This document shows positions 54,817 to 64,000 of a stretch of DNA of 64,000 bases, piece by piece (position 1 is the first letter of the stretch; the number at the start of each line of letters is the position of its first letter). The notes under the pieces were generated by a model. The model did not search any database. It was not told where the DNA came from and saw only the letters and a list, made by a program, of their open reading frames with translations. The translations under genes and the position numbers were made by a program. The stretch is from Ypsolopha sequella (lineage: Eukaryota; Arthropoda; Insecta; Lepidoptera; Ypsolophidae): NCBI GenBank assembly GCA_934047225.1, contig OW203989.1, forward strand, positions 5,245,977-5,309,976, given 5' to 3'.

Positions 54817-55010
54817 AATGAGCGTGTTTCCTTATGTTGACTGTTGACTTAAGGAAAAACGCTCATTTGTGTTAATTATGATTCCTAGATGGCACTGTCG
54901 TATTCTTTAGCAACAGAATCAAACGAAACACATTTTATCTATGGTGACATGGACAGCGCCACCTGGAGGAAAGGTAAGAAATAAGAAAAAAAAAAACAAC
55001 GAGTAAAACC
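54817..55010. mobile_element. Family E repeat (AATGAGCGTTTTTC type)
   Basis: 54817-54867 is an inverted pair (AATGAGCGTGTTTCCTTA and TAAGGAAAAACGCTCATT). The following block ACACATTTTATCTATGGTG, ACATGGACAGCGCCACCTGG recurs at 57058-57140 and, reversed and diverged, at 63115-63190. Confidence 0.6.
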
Positions 55011-55575
55011 CATGGATGTATACCTAAACTGGATTGTGCACTGAAGGATGTTACGCGTAGAAAAATAGACTCTATTTCATACAGTTAAAAGTTATTTTAT
55101 TATGACATAATCAACTAGAGAAAACGTGCCGAGCGGGACAACACACAGTCGATGCCCGTGTCCTACTCGCACAGTTGCCATCACAAAAAAAACAAATTGC
55201 GATGGTAGGCTTGAGTTTTTCACGATTTAGTTTTTCAACGACTTTATAGTATTTAGCTTTTAGTAAATACTTGTTCCTGACATTTCTTTTTTTTTAACCG
55301 ACTTGAAAAAAAGAGGAAGATCTCAATTCGACTGTATTTTTTTTGGGGTATGTTATTCCTTATCTCCGTCAATTCTGAACTGAATTGAATGATTCTTTTT
55401 TTGTTTGGAAAAATTTTCTTCAAGGTAGGTCCCATTTTAAGATTGACCATGATCTGATGAAAGTTTTCAGAGATAGGCAGTGGAACGCCTCAGAAAGTAA
55501 CAGCGTACCACTTGATATTAAGGAAATCGCTTTGTACTACGATGTTAATCGCAGAGTATTACTTGGAAATTGTCA
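55010..55575. other. Spacer, nothing firm
   Basis: AACCGACTTGAAAAAAAGAGG at 55298 resembles a common lepidopteran repeat boundary. No gene. Confidence 0.3.
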
Positions 55576-55985
55576 ATCTTCCACCTGACCTTCGATCCTG
55601 GTCTTATTAAGTCATTACCATTGAACTCTTTAACGAATGAGAGCACTTAACTCGAGATTGCGGCAATCACTTTGGTAGGGTGCTGATTGTCGGGCATTTC
55701 TTGGAAATTATCACAATACCCACCTGACCTTCCATCCTGGCTTCACCACCATAGAACTCCTTAACGAAAGACAGCATACCACTCAAGATTAAGGCAATCG
55801 CTTTGTATTAGGATAGTGATTGCCGAGTACTACTTGTAAATTGTAATTTCTCCACCTGAACTTTGATCTTGGCCTCATTACCATAGAACTCCTCAACGGG
55901 TGACAGCACATAACTTGAGATTACGGCAAACAGTTTGTATTAGGGTGCTGATTACAGGGTATTTATTAAATATAACCAATTATTA
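55500..55985. repeat. Degenerate ~135-bp tandem repeat
   Basis: The phrase CACCTGA(C/A)CTT begins at 55582, 55721 and 55853. Each is followed by GATCCTGG-like, CTCCTTAACGAA-like and GGCAATCGCTTTGTA-like words; spacing 139 and 132 bp. Confidence 0.75.
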
Positions 55986-56021
55986 CTTGTCCTTCGTTCT
56001 ATATCAACAGCGCGTTTACAA

Positions 56022-56402
56022 CACTAAAAAATGTAAAATAATAAACTTTTAACAAAAAATAGTAACCGACTTTAAATGTAACTGCAGCCATTCGCAAAAA
56101 AGTTAAAAATAATTATAAAATGACCGATGGTACTGAAATAACACTTTTTCCGACTTCTTTGTTCCTCAAAAATATGTTCTTTAAAAGTCACCGCGTTCCC
56201 TTGGTTATAGCAACACAGAAACCAATATAAGAGCGCCGACTTCTAGAGAACATATTTTTCAGAAAGAAAGAAGGCGGAAAGAGTGTTATTTCGGTACCAT
56301 CGGTCATTTTATAATTATTTTAAGCTTTTTAGCGAATGGCTGCAGTTACATTTGAAGTCCGTCACTATTTTTTTGTTAGGTTTATTTATGTTTTACATTT
56401 AG
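56022..56402. mobile_element. Foldback MITE with ~150-bp arms
   Basis: Left arm AAAAATGTAAAATAATAAAC ... CCGACTTTAAATGTAACTGC ... ATTATAAAATGACCGATGG; the right arm is the inverse with scattered differences. The spacer is roughly 60 bp. Non-coding. Confidence 0.75.
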
Positions 56403-56549
56403 TTTTATCCGTAAATGTAAGATCAATCATTCCATAATAAAGTTGGGATTATTCTTATGCTTGCAAACTGGTAACCCTTTTATCTAAAAATGGAGCCACG
56501 GCCGTGACATTTGAAAACTAAATTGTAAAATTAATAATTTTTTGCAAAA

Positions 56550-56836
56550 ATGGTTAAAGCATGCAGCGTGAAGGGCTGCAGAAGCCAAATTTTTGGGAAT
56601 TGTGGGATATCGTTTCATAGGTAAGGCATAATTACAACGTTTTCTCGGAGAAATGATACATGTTTACATTGATACCGCTAGAGTAACCATGATATTGGGT
56701 TTTACATTACAGTCTTCCAAAAACTGAAAATATCCTAAGAAAATGTTTAGAAGTTTTAGGAAACGAAGTAAAGTGCAAAAATCCAGTAGTCTGCAGCCGC
56801 CATTTTAAAGCAGAAGACTTTAAACCAATAAAATAA
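56550..56836 (+). CDS. Minimal THAP-domain protein, two exons
   Basis: Exon 1 is 56550-56620 (ATG 56550, donor ATAG/GTAAGG), the intron ends TTTACATTACAG, and exon 2 is 56713-56836 with TAA. The spliced frame is 64 residues and is almost exactly one C2CH THAP zinc finger: MVKACSVKGC opens it, SFHSLPK and the KCLEVLGN helix follow, and VVCSRHFKAEDF supplies the last Cys and His. THAP fingers bind DNA and are the DNA-binding domain of P-type transposases. No catalytic part follows before the stop. Copies of family E flank it at 54817-55010 and 56999-57190, so it may be the remaining reading frame of a deleted element or a captured repressor-like gene. The frame and splice sites look intact. Confidence 0.6.
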
Positions 56837-56998
56837 ATGTTTTGAATACGGTTTTTACTACACGTGGTCTCAATCAATTATTTTTAAATATGGTTACCCT
56901 ACTTAGACAGAGATGAAATAATCTAGTATCTCGTTCTTCACGTTTTTTGAAACAAGTACTCAGTCCTGTTAGGGTATTAGGTTCATGGTAAAACCTTG

Positions 56999-57190
56999 GA
57001 ATAAAGAGAAAAACGCTCATTGTCTTTGGATCAATCAAACGAAAGTATAGGTCCATGAACGAAACACATTTTATCTATGGTGACATGGACAGCGCCATCT
57101 GGAGGAAAGCTAAGAAATAAGAAAAAAAAACAACGAGAAAAACCTTAGAATAAGGAATAAAGAGAAAAACACTCATTGTCTTTGGATCAT
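56999..57190. mobile_element. Family E repeat
   Basis: GAATAAAGAGAAAAACGCTC then ATTGTCTTTGGATCA occurs twice (56999 and 57155), enclosing the ATGGTGACATGGACAGCGCC block shared with 54925-54998. Confidence 0.6.
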
Positions 57191-57194
57191 AGTC

Positions 57195-57780
57195 TTTATA
57201 AAAAAATGACGGCGGAGTCGCAGCTAGGCAACTACTGAAGCATAACAATTGACGGCGGTTTGTGAGTATGTGAGTGGATTTACTATGGAAATTGGCATAC
57301 TATGATGTGAATATGCGCGTGCTGGGCTCGTGCGTACAAACGGATCGGCATACTAGTTGTTGCTTAGCGAAACTCCGTCCGTCTTTTTTTTACGTCTATG
57401 GTTTCACTATTAAGGCTTGCGTTTTGCAGTGCAAAACATGGAGTTTGAAATTTTAAGCTATCACTATCAGCGAAACAAGAGGAGAAAAAGAAGTGAAAGA
57501 AAGAAAGAACTAGAAAGGAAGGTTACATAAAAATCTCATTCTTATTCTATGATAAAAATGAAACACCAATCACTGCGCCCGCTTGACATTGACAGGCACT
57601 GAGAAAAATGGTGAAGTATTTTTCATTACAAACTTCTAAGTTACAAACGTAATAATTCGTCATTTATTGAGGCTTTTAATTATTGTTTAAAATTAAGATC
57701 AAATAAAGCCTTCTTCAGTATTATGAAAACAAAACCCTTTTTCTTTACATCGTATAAATTTTATTTACCTTGATCCAAAA
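57195..57780. other. Spacer, nothing recognised
   Basis: A 60-codon open frame (57274-57456) has no recognisable domain. Confidence 0.3.
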
Positions 57781-58001
57781 ATTTCAAAAGTTTAGATGAG
57801 CCCTGGCAACTAAAATCTATTGCATTGTTTTTGAATGTGTGCCTTTACATAATGCCGACGCGAGCACACACTTATGAGGGTAAAATTTTTGAATCGTGCG
57901 TCCTTAATTGGGGGGTGGGGATAGGGGGGGTCAATTTTTTGACAAAAATTCACTTCTGCATCGGCTCCGGCACTGCGGGAAGTGCAACCCCTTCGCCCTT
58001 G

Positions 58002-58094
58002 CGTAACAAAGTGCAGGCGCCCACGCTCACCTCCGCAGCTTCGGCGATTAGCCTCAGCCGCTCCGGTTCGCAGGGTTGCCTGCACTTTGTTACG
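58002..58094. repeat. 17-bp perfect hairpin in a GC-rich block
   Basis: CGTAACAAAGTGCAGGC (58002-58018) is exactly inverted at 58078-58094 (GCCTGCACTTTGTTACG), with a 59-bp GC-rich loop. Confidence 0.8.
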
Positions 58095-58164
58095 GCAGGC
58101 GAGGGTTGCCCTCCCTGCGTGCCTCCGGCTTTTTATATACACTCTAGGGGTAGTAGCCACAAGA

Positions 58165-58335
58165 CTTTGAAGAGTCGAAGTGCACTAAGTCAATTTTTGA
58201 ATAGTTTGAACCTACCAGTATAGGAATCAGGGGGCGCTGAGTCAATTTTTAACAGTTTTAACCTACACATACAGGAGTCGAAGTGCGCTGAGTCGGTGTG
58301 CGCTGAGTCGGTTTTTGAACAGTTTGAACCTATTG
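58165..58335. repeat. Short tandem array (AGTCAATTTTTGAA type)
   Basis: GAGTCGAAGTGCACTAAGTC..., GAATCAGGGGGCGCTGAGTC... and GAGTCGAAGTGCGCTGAGTC... each followed by TTTTT(G)AACAGTTTGAACCTA; about 50-70 bp per copy, three copies. Confidence 0.7.
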
Positions 58336-59074
58336 GTACAGAAAGCATATAAAATTGTCATTTACATTATTATGTTTCGCCCGAAAACGAACCATAATGT
58401 CAATAATATTGACAATATCTGGTAAAATTGCGTGTGTACGGGTTATTTGACGTTTCGTTACGCATATTCACTTTAATTTTTAGTCTAAAACTACGTTTCG
58501 TACACAAATATTTTCCAATTTTGATTATTGATTTTCATAAAAACTACGAATTTCCGCAGAAAAAGAAAAGCACTTTGTTATGAAAAGTGATACCCAGCTA
58601 TTGATTGCACACCTCATTACAATTAAATAAAGGACGCACGATATAAATACCAACCCCTTATGAGTGCGCAATCTGTCTACCTACGGTCAGAAAACTGATC
58701 AGACTACTAAAGTTGTTAAAATTCAAAACTTTAAGTGCACTTAAGGCTGCGTATAAACCTGGACAAATTAGTGATTTTGCCCCCGCATCCCCGCACCTCA
58801 ACTGTTTGCGCGACCGGCCGTCACCGGCCGCGAGCGCTATTTTTTAGCTCCCACGAGCGGTGTGGATCCGCGGTCATTAACCCGTGCACGTGCTAGTTTG
58901 CAATAATAAGTATAATGCATCTACGATGTATAAAATTCAACCCAGTTGACAAAACGGTTTGTTCGCAATGGCATTTTTTTGCGTAATTGTGTTTGCATCT
59001 AATTTTTATATTTCAAAATTTTATTTTTCGAAAGTCATACTTGCAAAGATAATGATTACGATGATGATACAACG

Positions 59075-61186
59075 ATACGACGATACGTCGATACAACGAT
59101 ACGTCGATACGCCGATACGTCGATACGCCGATACGTCGATACGACGATACGTCGATACGGGGATACGGCAACACGTCGATACGACGATACGTCGATACGA
59201 GGATACCTCAATACGCCGATACGTCGATACAACGATACGTCGATACAAGGAAACGACGATACGACGATACGACGATACGTCGATACGTTGATACGTCGAT
59301 ATGTCGATACGACGATACGTCGATACGCCGATACGTCGATACGTCGATACGTTGATACGTCGATATGTCGATACGACGATACGTTGATACGTCGATACGT
59401 CGATACGACGATACGTCGATACGAGGATACGACGATACGGCAATACGTCGATACGACGATACGTCGATACGAGGATACCTCAATACGCCGATACGTCGAT
59501 ACGACGATACGTCGATACAAGGAAACGACGAAAAGACGATACGTCGATACGTCGATATGTCGATACGTCTATATGCCGATACGTCGATACGTCGATACGT
59601 TGATACGTCGATATGTCGATACGACGATACGTCGATACGCCGATACGTCATTACGATGATAATATGTAATAATAATAATAATAAAATTCTTTATTGCACA
59701 AGTTAAATTTTGTACACAGGCGAGCTTAATACTACTTAGTATTTTCTACCAGCTAATACGATAATACGATGATACGTCGATACGAGGATACGACGATACG
59801 ACGATACGGCAATACGTCGATACGACGATACGTCGATACGTCGATACGCCGATACGTTGATACGTCGATATGTCAATACGACGATACGTCGATACGCCGA
59901 TACGTCGATACGACTATACAAAATACGACGATACGGCAATACATCGATACGAGGATACGTCGATACGCCGATACGTCGATACGAGGAAACGACCATACGA
60001 CGATACGAAGATACGACGATACGAGGAAACGACCATACGACGATACGAAGATACGACGATACGTCGATACAAGGAAACGACGATAAGACGATACGTCGAT
60101 ACGTTGATACGTCGATATGTCAATACGACGATACGTCGATACGCCGATACGTCGATACGACTATACAAAATACGACGATACGGCAATACATCGATACGAG
60201 GATACGTCGATACGCCGATACGTCGATACGAGGAAACGACCATACGTCGATACGCCGATACGTTGATACGTCGATATGTCAATACGACGATACGTCGATA
60301 CGCCGATACGTCGATACGACTATACAAAATACGACGATACGGCAATATATCGATACGAGGATACGTCGATACGCCGATACGTTGATACGAGGAAACGACC
60401 ATACGACGATACGAAGATACGTCGATACGACGATACGTCGATACGACGATACGAAGATACGTCGATACGACGATACGAAGATACGTCGATACGACGATAC
60501 GTCGATACGACGATACGTCGATACGACGATACGTCGATACGACGATACGGCAATACGTCGATACGACGATACATCGATACGAGGATACGACGATACGTTG
60601 ATACGTTGATACGACGATACGTTGATACGTCAATATGTCGATACGTCGATACGTCGATACGACGATACGTCGATACGAGGATACGACGATACGTCGATAC
60701 GTCGATACGACGATACGGCAATACGTCGATACGATGATACATCGATACGAGGATACGACGATACGTCGATACGTTGATACGACGATACGTCGATACGTCG
60801 ATACGTTGATACGTCGATACGATGATACGTCGATACGACCATACGGCAATACGTCGATACGACGATACGTCAATACGTCGATACGTCGATACGACGATAC
60901 GTCGATACGACGATACGTCGATACGTCGATACGACGATACGTCGATACGTTGATACGACGATACGTCGATACGTCGATACGTCGATACGTCGATACGTCG
61001 ATACGTCGATACGTCGATACGTCGATACGTCGATACGTTGATACGTCGATACGATGATACGTCGATACGACCATACGGCAATACGTCGATACGACGATAC
61101 GTCGATACGTCGATACGACGATAAATCGATACGACGATACGTCGATACGACGATACGACGATACGACGATACGACGATACGACCAC
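59075..61186. repeat. Octanucleotide satellite, (GATACGWC)n, about 2.1 kb
   Basis: About 250 units of an 8-bp repeat, mostly GATACGTC or GATACGAC, with GATACGCC, GATACGTT, GATACGAG and GATACGGC variants. The ATACG core is nearly constant and the variation sits in the next two or three bases. Since 8 is not a multiple of 3 and no frame contains a stop, all six frames stay open, giving apparent proteins of up to 386 residues with an 8-residue period (IRRYVDTS on plus, DVSTYRRI on minus). None should be annotated as genes. Longer blocks are duplicated inside the array. 59645-59757 is an unrelated insert. Confidence 0.95.
59645..59757 (-). repeat. LINE 3' UTR fragment inside the satellite
   Basis: AATAATAATAATAATAAAATTC then TTTATTGCAC and TGTACACAGGCGAGCTTA: reversed, this is a CR1-like 3' UTR (compare 25365-25400) with an ATT tail. 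It interrupts the octamer array. Confidence 0.6.
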
Positions 61187-61265
61187 GATCACGATCACGA
61201 TCACGATTACGACCACGATCACGATCGCGATCGTGATCGCGATGGCGATGGCGATGGTGATGGTG
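61187..61265. repeat. Hexamer tract (CGATCA)n grading into CGATGG
   Basis: The array changes at about 61187 to ACGATC-type hexamers and then to GCGATG. The join contains a 16-bp perfect palindrome, CACGATCGCGATCGTG. Confidence 0.85.
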
Positions 61266-61274
61266 AGATAAGGT

Positions 61275-61369
61275 TTTGTTAGTCTCCCAGAGGGGTAGGC
61301 AGAGACTACAGATTTCCATCTGCTACGATCCAGACACACTCTTTCGCCTCTTCCACATCCATCAACCAT
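61275..61369 (-). pseudogene. Non-LTR retrotransposon C-terminal remnant
   Basis: The minus frame reads RSRWKSVVSAYPSGRLTK, the same terminal peptide as at 1365-1435 and 17085-17145. Confidence 0.5.
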
Positions 61370-62100
61370 ATTTATTGTGATATTAAATTGTAAGCTAAAA
61401 AAAATACCTCAGACGAAAAACATAGCGATATTCATTAGTCCATTGAGACAACCTTTAGTTCAACATCTTTAATAAAACATGACCTATCTACTTATTTTGT
61501 TAAGTAATGGCGTACCTTTGCATTACTTTCATCCACTGCTTTATTTTCACTCGTAAAACATTTTTATTCCATTTTTTACATTGGTTGCATTTATTTCCCA
61601 TGTTTCAAATTACGAGATTTATTTAAATTACGAAACCGGGACGTCGAGAGCGCAAAAACGTAGCCCTCCCGTCTCAACGGAGCGATCACAACTGACCGAC
61701 GGGTGAGTGACGAAACAAAGCATGGAACAAAAAGCGCGTGCGACCGAGATATCTTGTCGCCGCCTTGTCTCAGAATAAATCGACGTAAGCGCCAATTCTT
61801 AGATGTTAAATTAAATGAAAACGAAACAGAATTATTCAAAATCCCCGTGCAATTATACGGGGTCATTTGTTTTCTTATTTTTAATACAAATTTCAAGGCA
61901 AACTGTTTTAAGAAAGGTCCTTTAACACTCGAAAAACATGAAATATAGAGGTAACTTCGTAATTTTTTTCTATCGAGCGAACTTAAAGCTTTTGCGTTTT
62001 TGCTTCTGCACAAATATCAGCCCTATAGTCTATTATCTATATTATTTTTATTAAACCGATTGACCAAGTTACACAATGTTTTATGCTCATTTGAAATTGT
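61370..62100. other. Spacer, nothing firm
   Basis: A 140-codon minus open frame (61591-62013) lacks recognisable domains and splice context; it is left uncalled. Confidence 0.3.
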
Positions 62101-62440
62101 GCATCTGACATTATACCACTATCACTGTGTTAAGATGAGCACTGATTCCAAACGTGTGAGCGTCACCCATTTAAAGGTGTAAACATTTTGGTGCTGTCAT
62201 AGTACGGTAAGGGCTTATCTTTACTTTTTAAATCTTTGCTTTGATCCATATTTTGGGCCAAAACGTGTATTAAACGTTCTCTGATCACATTATAGGAAAT
62301 TTGCACAAATAGGTGCGACATTTTTATTTAGGAAAAGAAACTATTATGAAAAGAATCCGCAACTATTTTTTATTTATTTAACGTAGGTGTTGACAAAATA
62401 TGACCGTGAAAAATGTTCATATTTTTTAACACGTTTAGCG

Positions 62441-62850
62441 GACTGAGTGTTCAAACATGACAGTCACCGTACTGAGTGTTCAAACATGACAATCACCGTA
62501 CTTAGTGTTCAAACATGACAGTCACCGTACTGAGTGTTCAAACATGACAGTCACAGTACTGAGTGTTCAAACATGACAATCACCGTACTTAGTGTTCAAA
62601 CATGACAGTCACCGTACTGAGTGTTCAAACATGACAGTCACCGTACTGAGTGTTCAAACATGACAGTCACCGTACTGAGTGTTCAAACATGACAGTCACC
62701 GTACTGAGTGTTCAAACATGACAGTCACCGTACTGAGTGTTCAAACATGACAGTCACCGTACTGAGCGTTCAAACATGACAGTCACCGTACTGAGTGTTC
62801 AAACATTACAGTCACCGTACTTAGTGTTCAAACATTACAGTCACCGTAAT
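62441..62850. repeat. 29-bp minisatellite, 14 copies
   Basis: The unit contains GAGTGTTCAAACATGACAGT and CACCGTACT. The word GTTCAAAC first starts at 62449 and last at 62826, 13 periods of 29 bp. Variants (CTTAG, ACAAT, ATTACAG) cluster at the two ends. Confidence 0.95.
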
Positions 62851-63095
62851 AATTGAAAACAGGGACATGTTTGATGCCTGTTTTATTTAAGTAAATTACA
62901 AAACTAATTCATGAAAATAATAGTGTTGTCCTATTGAAACATTACAACAGCACTGGAACTGTCCATCCTCAGGGAACAAACTATAGCACTTGGGGATAAT
63001 GTAGCTTCCTACCACCGAAAAGATTTTCATAATCGGATATTTAGTTCCAGAGATTACCTCCACATCCAAACTCAGTCACAGCCATCTCCTCTCTA
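62851..63095. other. Spacer, nothing recognised
   Basis: No supported feature. Confidence 0.3.
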
Positions 63096-63096
63096 T

Positions 63097-63337
63097 AATG
63101 AGCGTTTTTCTCGTTGTTTTTTTTCTCTTAGTTCCTAGCTTTCCTCCATATCGCGCTGTTCATGTCACCACAGATAAAAATGTGCTTCGTTGCAATCAAT
63201 ATCAAAGTGGTTTTTAGTTTGTTTGGAATCGGTGCAAACTTTTAAACTTTTTGTTTGATTCTGTTGCTAAAGAATACGACAGTGCCATCTAGGAATGTTA
63301 TTTAACACTAAATATGACATAAGAAAAAACGCTCATT
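63097..63337. mobile_element. Family E MITE, 241 bp
   Basis: AATGAGCGTTTTTCT at the left and AGAAAAAACGCTCATT at the right are inverted ends. The interior shares, reversed, TCCTCCATATCGCGCTGTTC and the GAATACGACAGTGCCATCTAGG block with 54880-54990. Confidence 0.7.
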
Positions 63338-63339
63338 CA

Positions 63340-63620
63340 AGTATTTCGAGTGTTTTTTTATAATTTTTTATTCGTGGCTACGTCATCCCCATTGCTCTTC
63401 GTTTAACATTTTGTTTAAAGTTTAAAAACAATTGATTGGTTGGCTATTCATGTAATTGGCTTCTTACAACCATTCCAAACCTCGCAAGTCTGTACAGCAT
63501 CCTGGCCTCCTCGGATGACAGGAAGTACATGACGCTGTCACAGCCACCCGTTTCTATAATTATGGTTATTTTCTTATTTGGCCCCTGATGACTTCGTTCC
63601 GGACACATTCCACCAAAGAT
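63340..63620. other. Spacer, nothing recognised
   Basis: No supported gene or repeat boundary. Confidence 0.3.
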
Positions 63621-63624
63621 TTCA

Positions 63625-64000
63625 AAAATAAAGATAAGCCCTTACCGTAGTATGACAGCACCATAATGTTTCCACCTTTAAATGGGTGACGCTCACACGT
63701 TTGGAATCAGTGCTCATCTGAACACAGTGATAGTTGGATGCCTAAAGTTTTAACAACTTTAGTAATCTGATCAGTTTGCTGACCGTAGGTAGACAGATAG
63801 ACACTCATAAGTGTGGCATTATGTTAACGCAAACATTCTAAAACAATGCAATAGATTTTAGGTGCCAGGGCTCATCTAGTCTTTCGAAATCTTTGCATTC
63901 CACGAGGATGTGGTGGACGTTCCTCAATGACATTACACTCGAGGCAGCTCGGAGAGATCGTATAGATGATGAGGTAGCATAAAACGGAACGCAGTCGCAC
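63625..64000 (-). pseudogene. Non-LTR retrotransposon 3' end, coding tail and UTR
   Basis: On the minus strand 63960-63865 carries the C-terminal Cys/His phrase of a non-LTR polyprotein in two frames (SCLECNVIEE, then VHHILVECKDFERLDEPWHL) joined by a frameshift near 63912, ending at a TAG. The ~240-bp 3' UTR follows to 63625. The same tail, in plus orientation and broken by insertions, is at 57783-62238. The element continues beyond the right edge of the window. Confidence 0.55.

Larger units (their letters stand above)
57879..58656. mobile_element. Unclassified DNA element, 778 bp, 8-bp duplication
   Basis: CTTATGAG lies at 57871-57878 and again at 58657-58664, directly at the two breaks of the non-LTR tail. 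The ends are imperfect inverted repeats (GGTAAAATTTTTGAATCGTG then CGTCCTTAATT; the other end, inverted, GGTTGGTATTTATATCGTG then CGTCCTTTATT). Inside are a 17-bp perfect hairpin and a short tandem array. An 8-bp duplication suggests hAT or P-like integration. Confidence 0.6.
57783..62238 (+). repeat. Non-LTR retrotransposon 3' tail, broken into three pieces
   Basis: 57783-57878, about 58657-58740 and about 62105-62238 (plus) are, in order, the inverse of the continuous sequence 63890-63625. Shared words: ATGAGCCCTGGCA, CTAAAATCTATTGCATTG, GTCTGTCTACCTACGGTCAG, GATCAGACTACTAAAGTTG, CTATCACTGTGTT, GTGAGCGTCACCCATTTAAA, CGGTAAGGGCTTATCTTTA. The gaps are the 778-bp element at 57879-58656 and a ~3.4-kb stretch holding the octamer satellite. 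Confidence 0.7.

Noticed and set aside
57810..58223. Opposing open frames of 116 and 132 codons
   Set aside because: They result from a GC-rich block with a hairpin inside the 778-bp DNA element; neither has a domain.
59021..61369. Long plus and minus open frames (up to 386 codons) with RRYVDTSI or VSTYRRID repeats
   Set aside because: They arise because an 8-bp repeat without stop codons is open in every frame; frames overlap on both strands and shift with every indel.
61591..62013. 140-codon minus-strand open frame
   Set aside because: No recognisable domain, no splice context, basic low-complexity composition; could not be supported.
62441..62850. CRISPR array
   Set aside because: A 29-bp direct tandem repeat with no spacers.
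57783..63890. One large DNA transposon with ~270-bp terminal inverted repeats
   Set aside because: The right copy carries the C-terminal coding phrase of a non-LTR polyprotein next to the repeated segment, so the two segments are better read as oppositely oriented non-LTR tails.

Overview
This 64 kb window reads as AT-rich, repeat-dominated insect DNA, most probably from a moth or butterfly. Reasons: spliced genes with GT/AG introns, a pancreatic-type insect lipase, and a mixture of Helitron-type ends (a GC hairpin followed by CTAG), RTE/CR1-like non-LTR tails, tRNA-derived SINEs and many short inverted-repeat elements with TA, TTAA or 8-bp target duplications. The assignment to Lepidoptera is inference from repeat style; no species marker is visible.

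Layout. 1-9.3 kb: scattered copies of a ~400-bp dispersed repeat (family A), non-LTR scraps, a Helitron-type 3' end and a piggyBac-like MITE. 9.4-16.7 kb: a tRNA-like sequence, a 15-copy 32-bp minisatellite, an 8-copy 112-bp tandem array and foldback elements. 17.27-24.21 kb: a complete, very young Ty3/Gypsy LTR retrotransposon (1003-bp LTRs with no difference seen, TCCA target duplication, tRNA-Lys-type primer site, polypurine tract, gag, and a pol broken by one frameshift in the RNase H region). 24.6-32.8 kb: repeats, a palindrome, a two-exon open frame for a Cys-rich C-terminus (27.3-27.7 kb) and a non-autonomous hAT element. 32.92-36.22 kb: a whole PIF/Harbinger transposon with both of its genes; the transposase has one in-frame stop, the three-exon Myb/SANT-like partner looks intact. 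37.5-47.3 kb: a Tc1/mariner-type MITE, a P-element-like mini element with a THAP exon nested in an RTE remnant, a SINE and a 1.48-kb Helitron candidate. 48-53.4 kb: MITEs, including a hAT foldback with a perfect 8-bp duplication, and the last exon of a secreted neutral lipase (minus strand). 54.8-57.2 kb: a repeat family enclosing a tiny two-exon THAP gene. 57.8-64 kb: a non-LTR tail broken by a new 778-bp DNA element and by a ~3.4-kb stretch that carries a ~2.1-kb octanucleotide satellite (GATACGWC), then a 29-bp minisatellite and an oppositely oriented copy of the same non-LTR tail.

How things work together. Only two segments look like host genes: the lipase (digestive or secreted lipid hydrolysis) and, less surely, the 27.3-27.7 kb exon pair. 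Nearly everything else is mobile DNA. The autonomous-type coding content is the Gypsy gag-pol and the Harbinger transposase plus DNA-binding partner; other elements are deletion derivatives or MITEs that depend on enzymes supplied elsewhere. Nesting gives relative ages: the P-like element is younger than the RTE remnant it splits, and the 778-bp element is younger than the non-LTR tail it splits. The long open frames over 59.07-61.19 kb are artefacts of an 8-bp repeat that has no stop codon in any frame. All coordinates were read by eye; repeat boundaries are good to a few bases where a target duplication is quoted and otherwise approximate.
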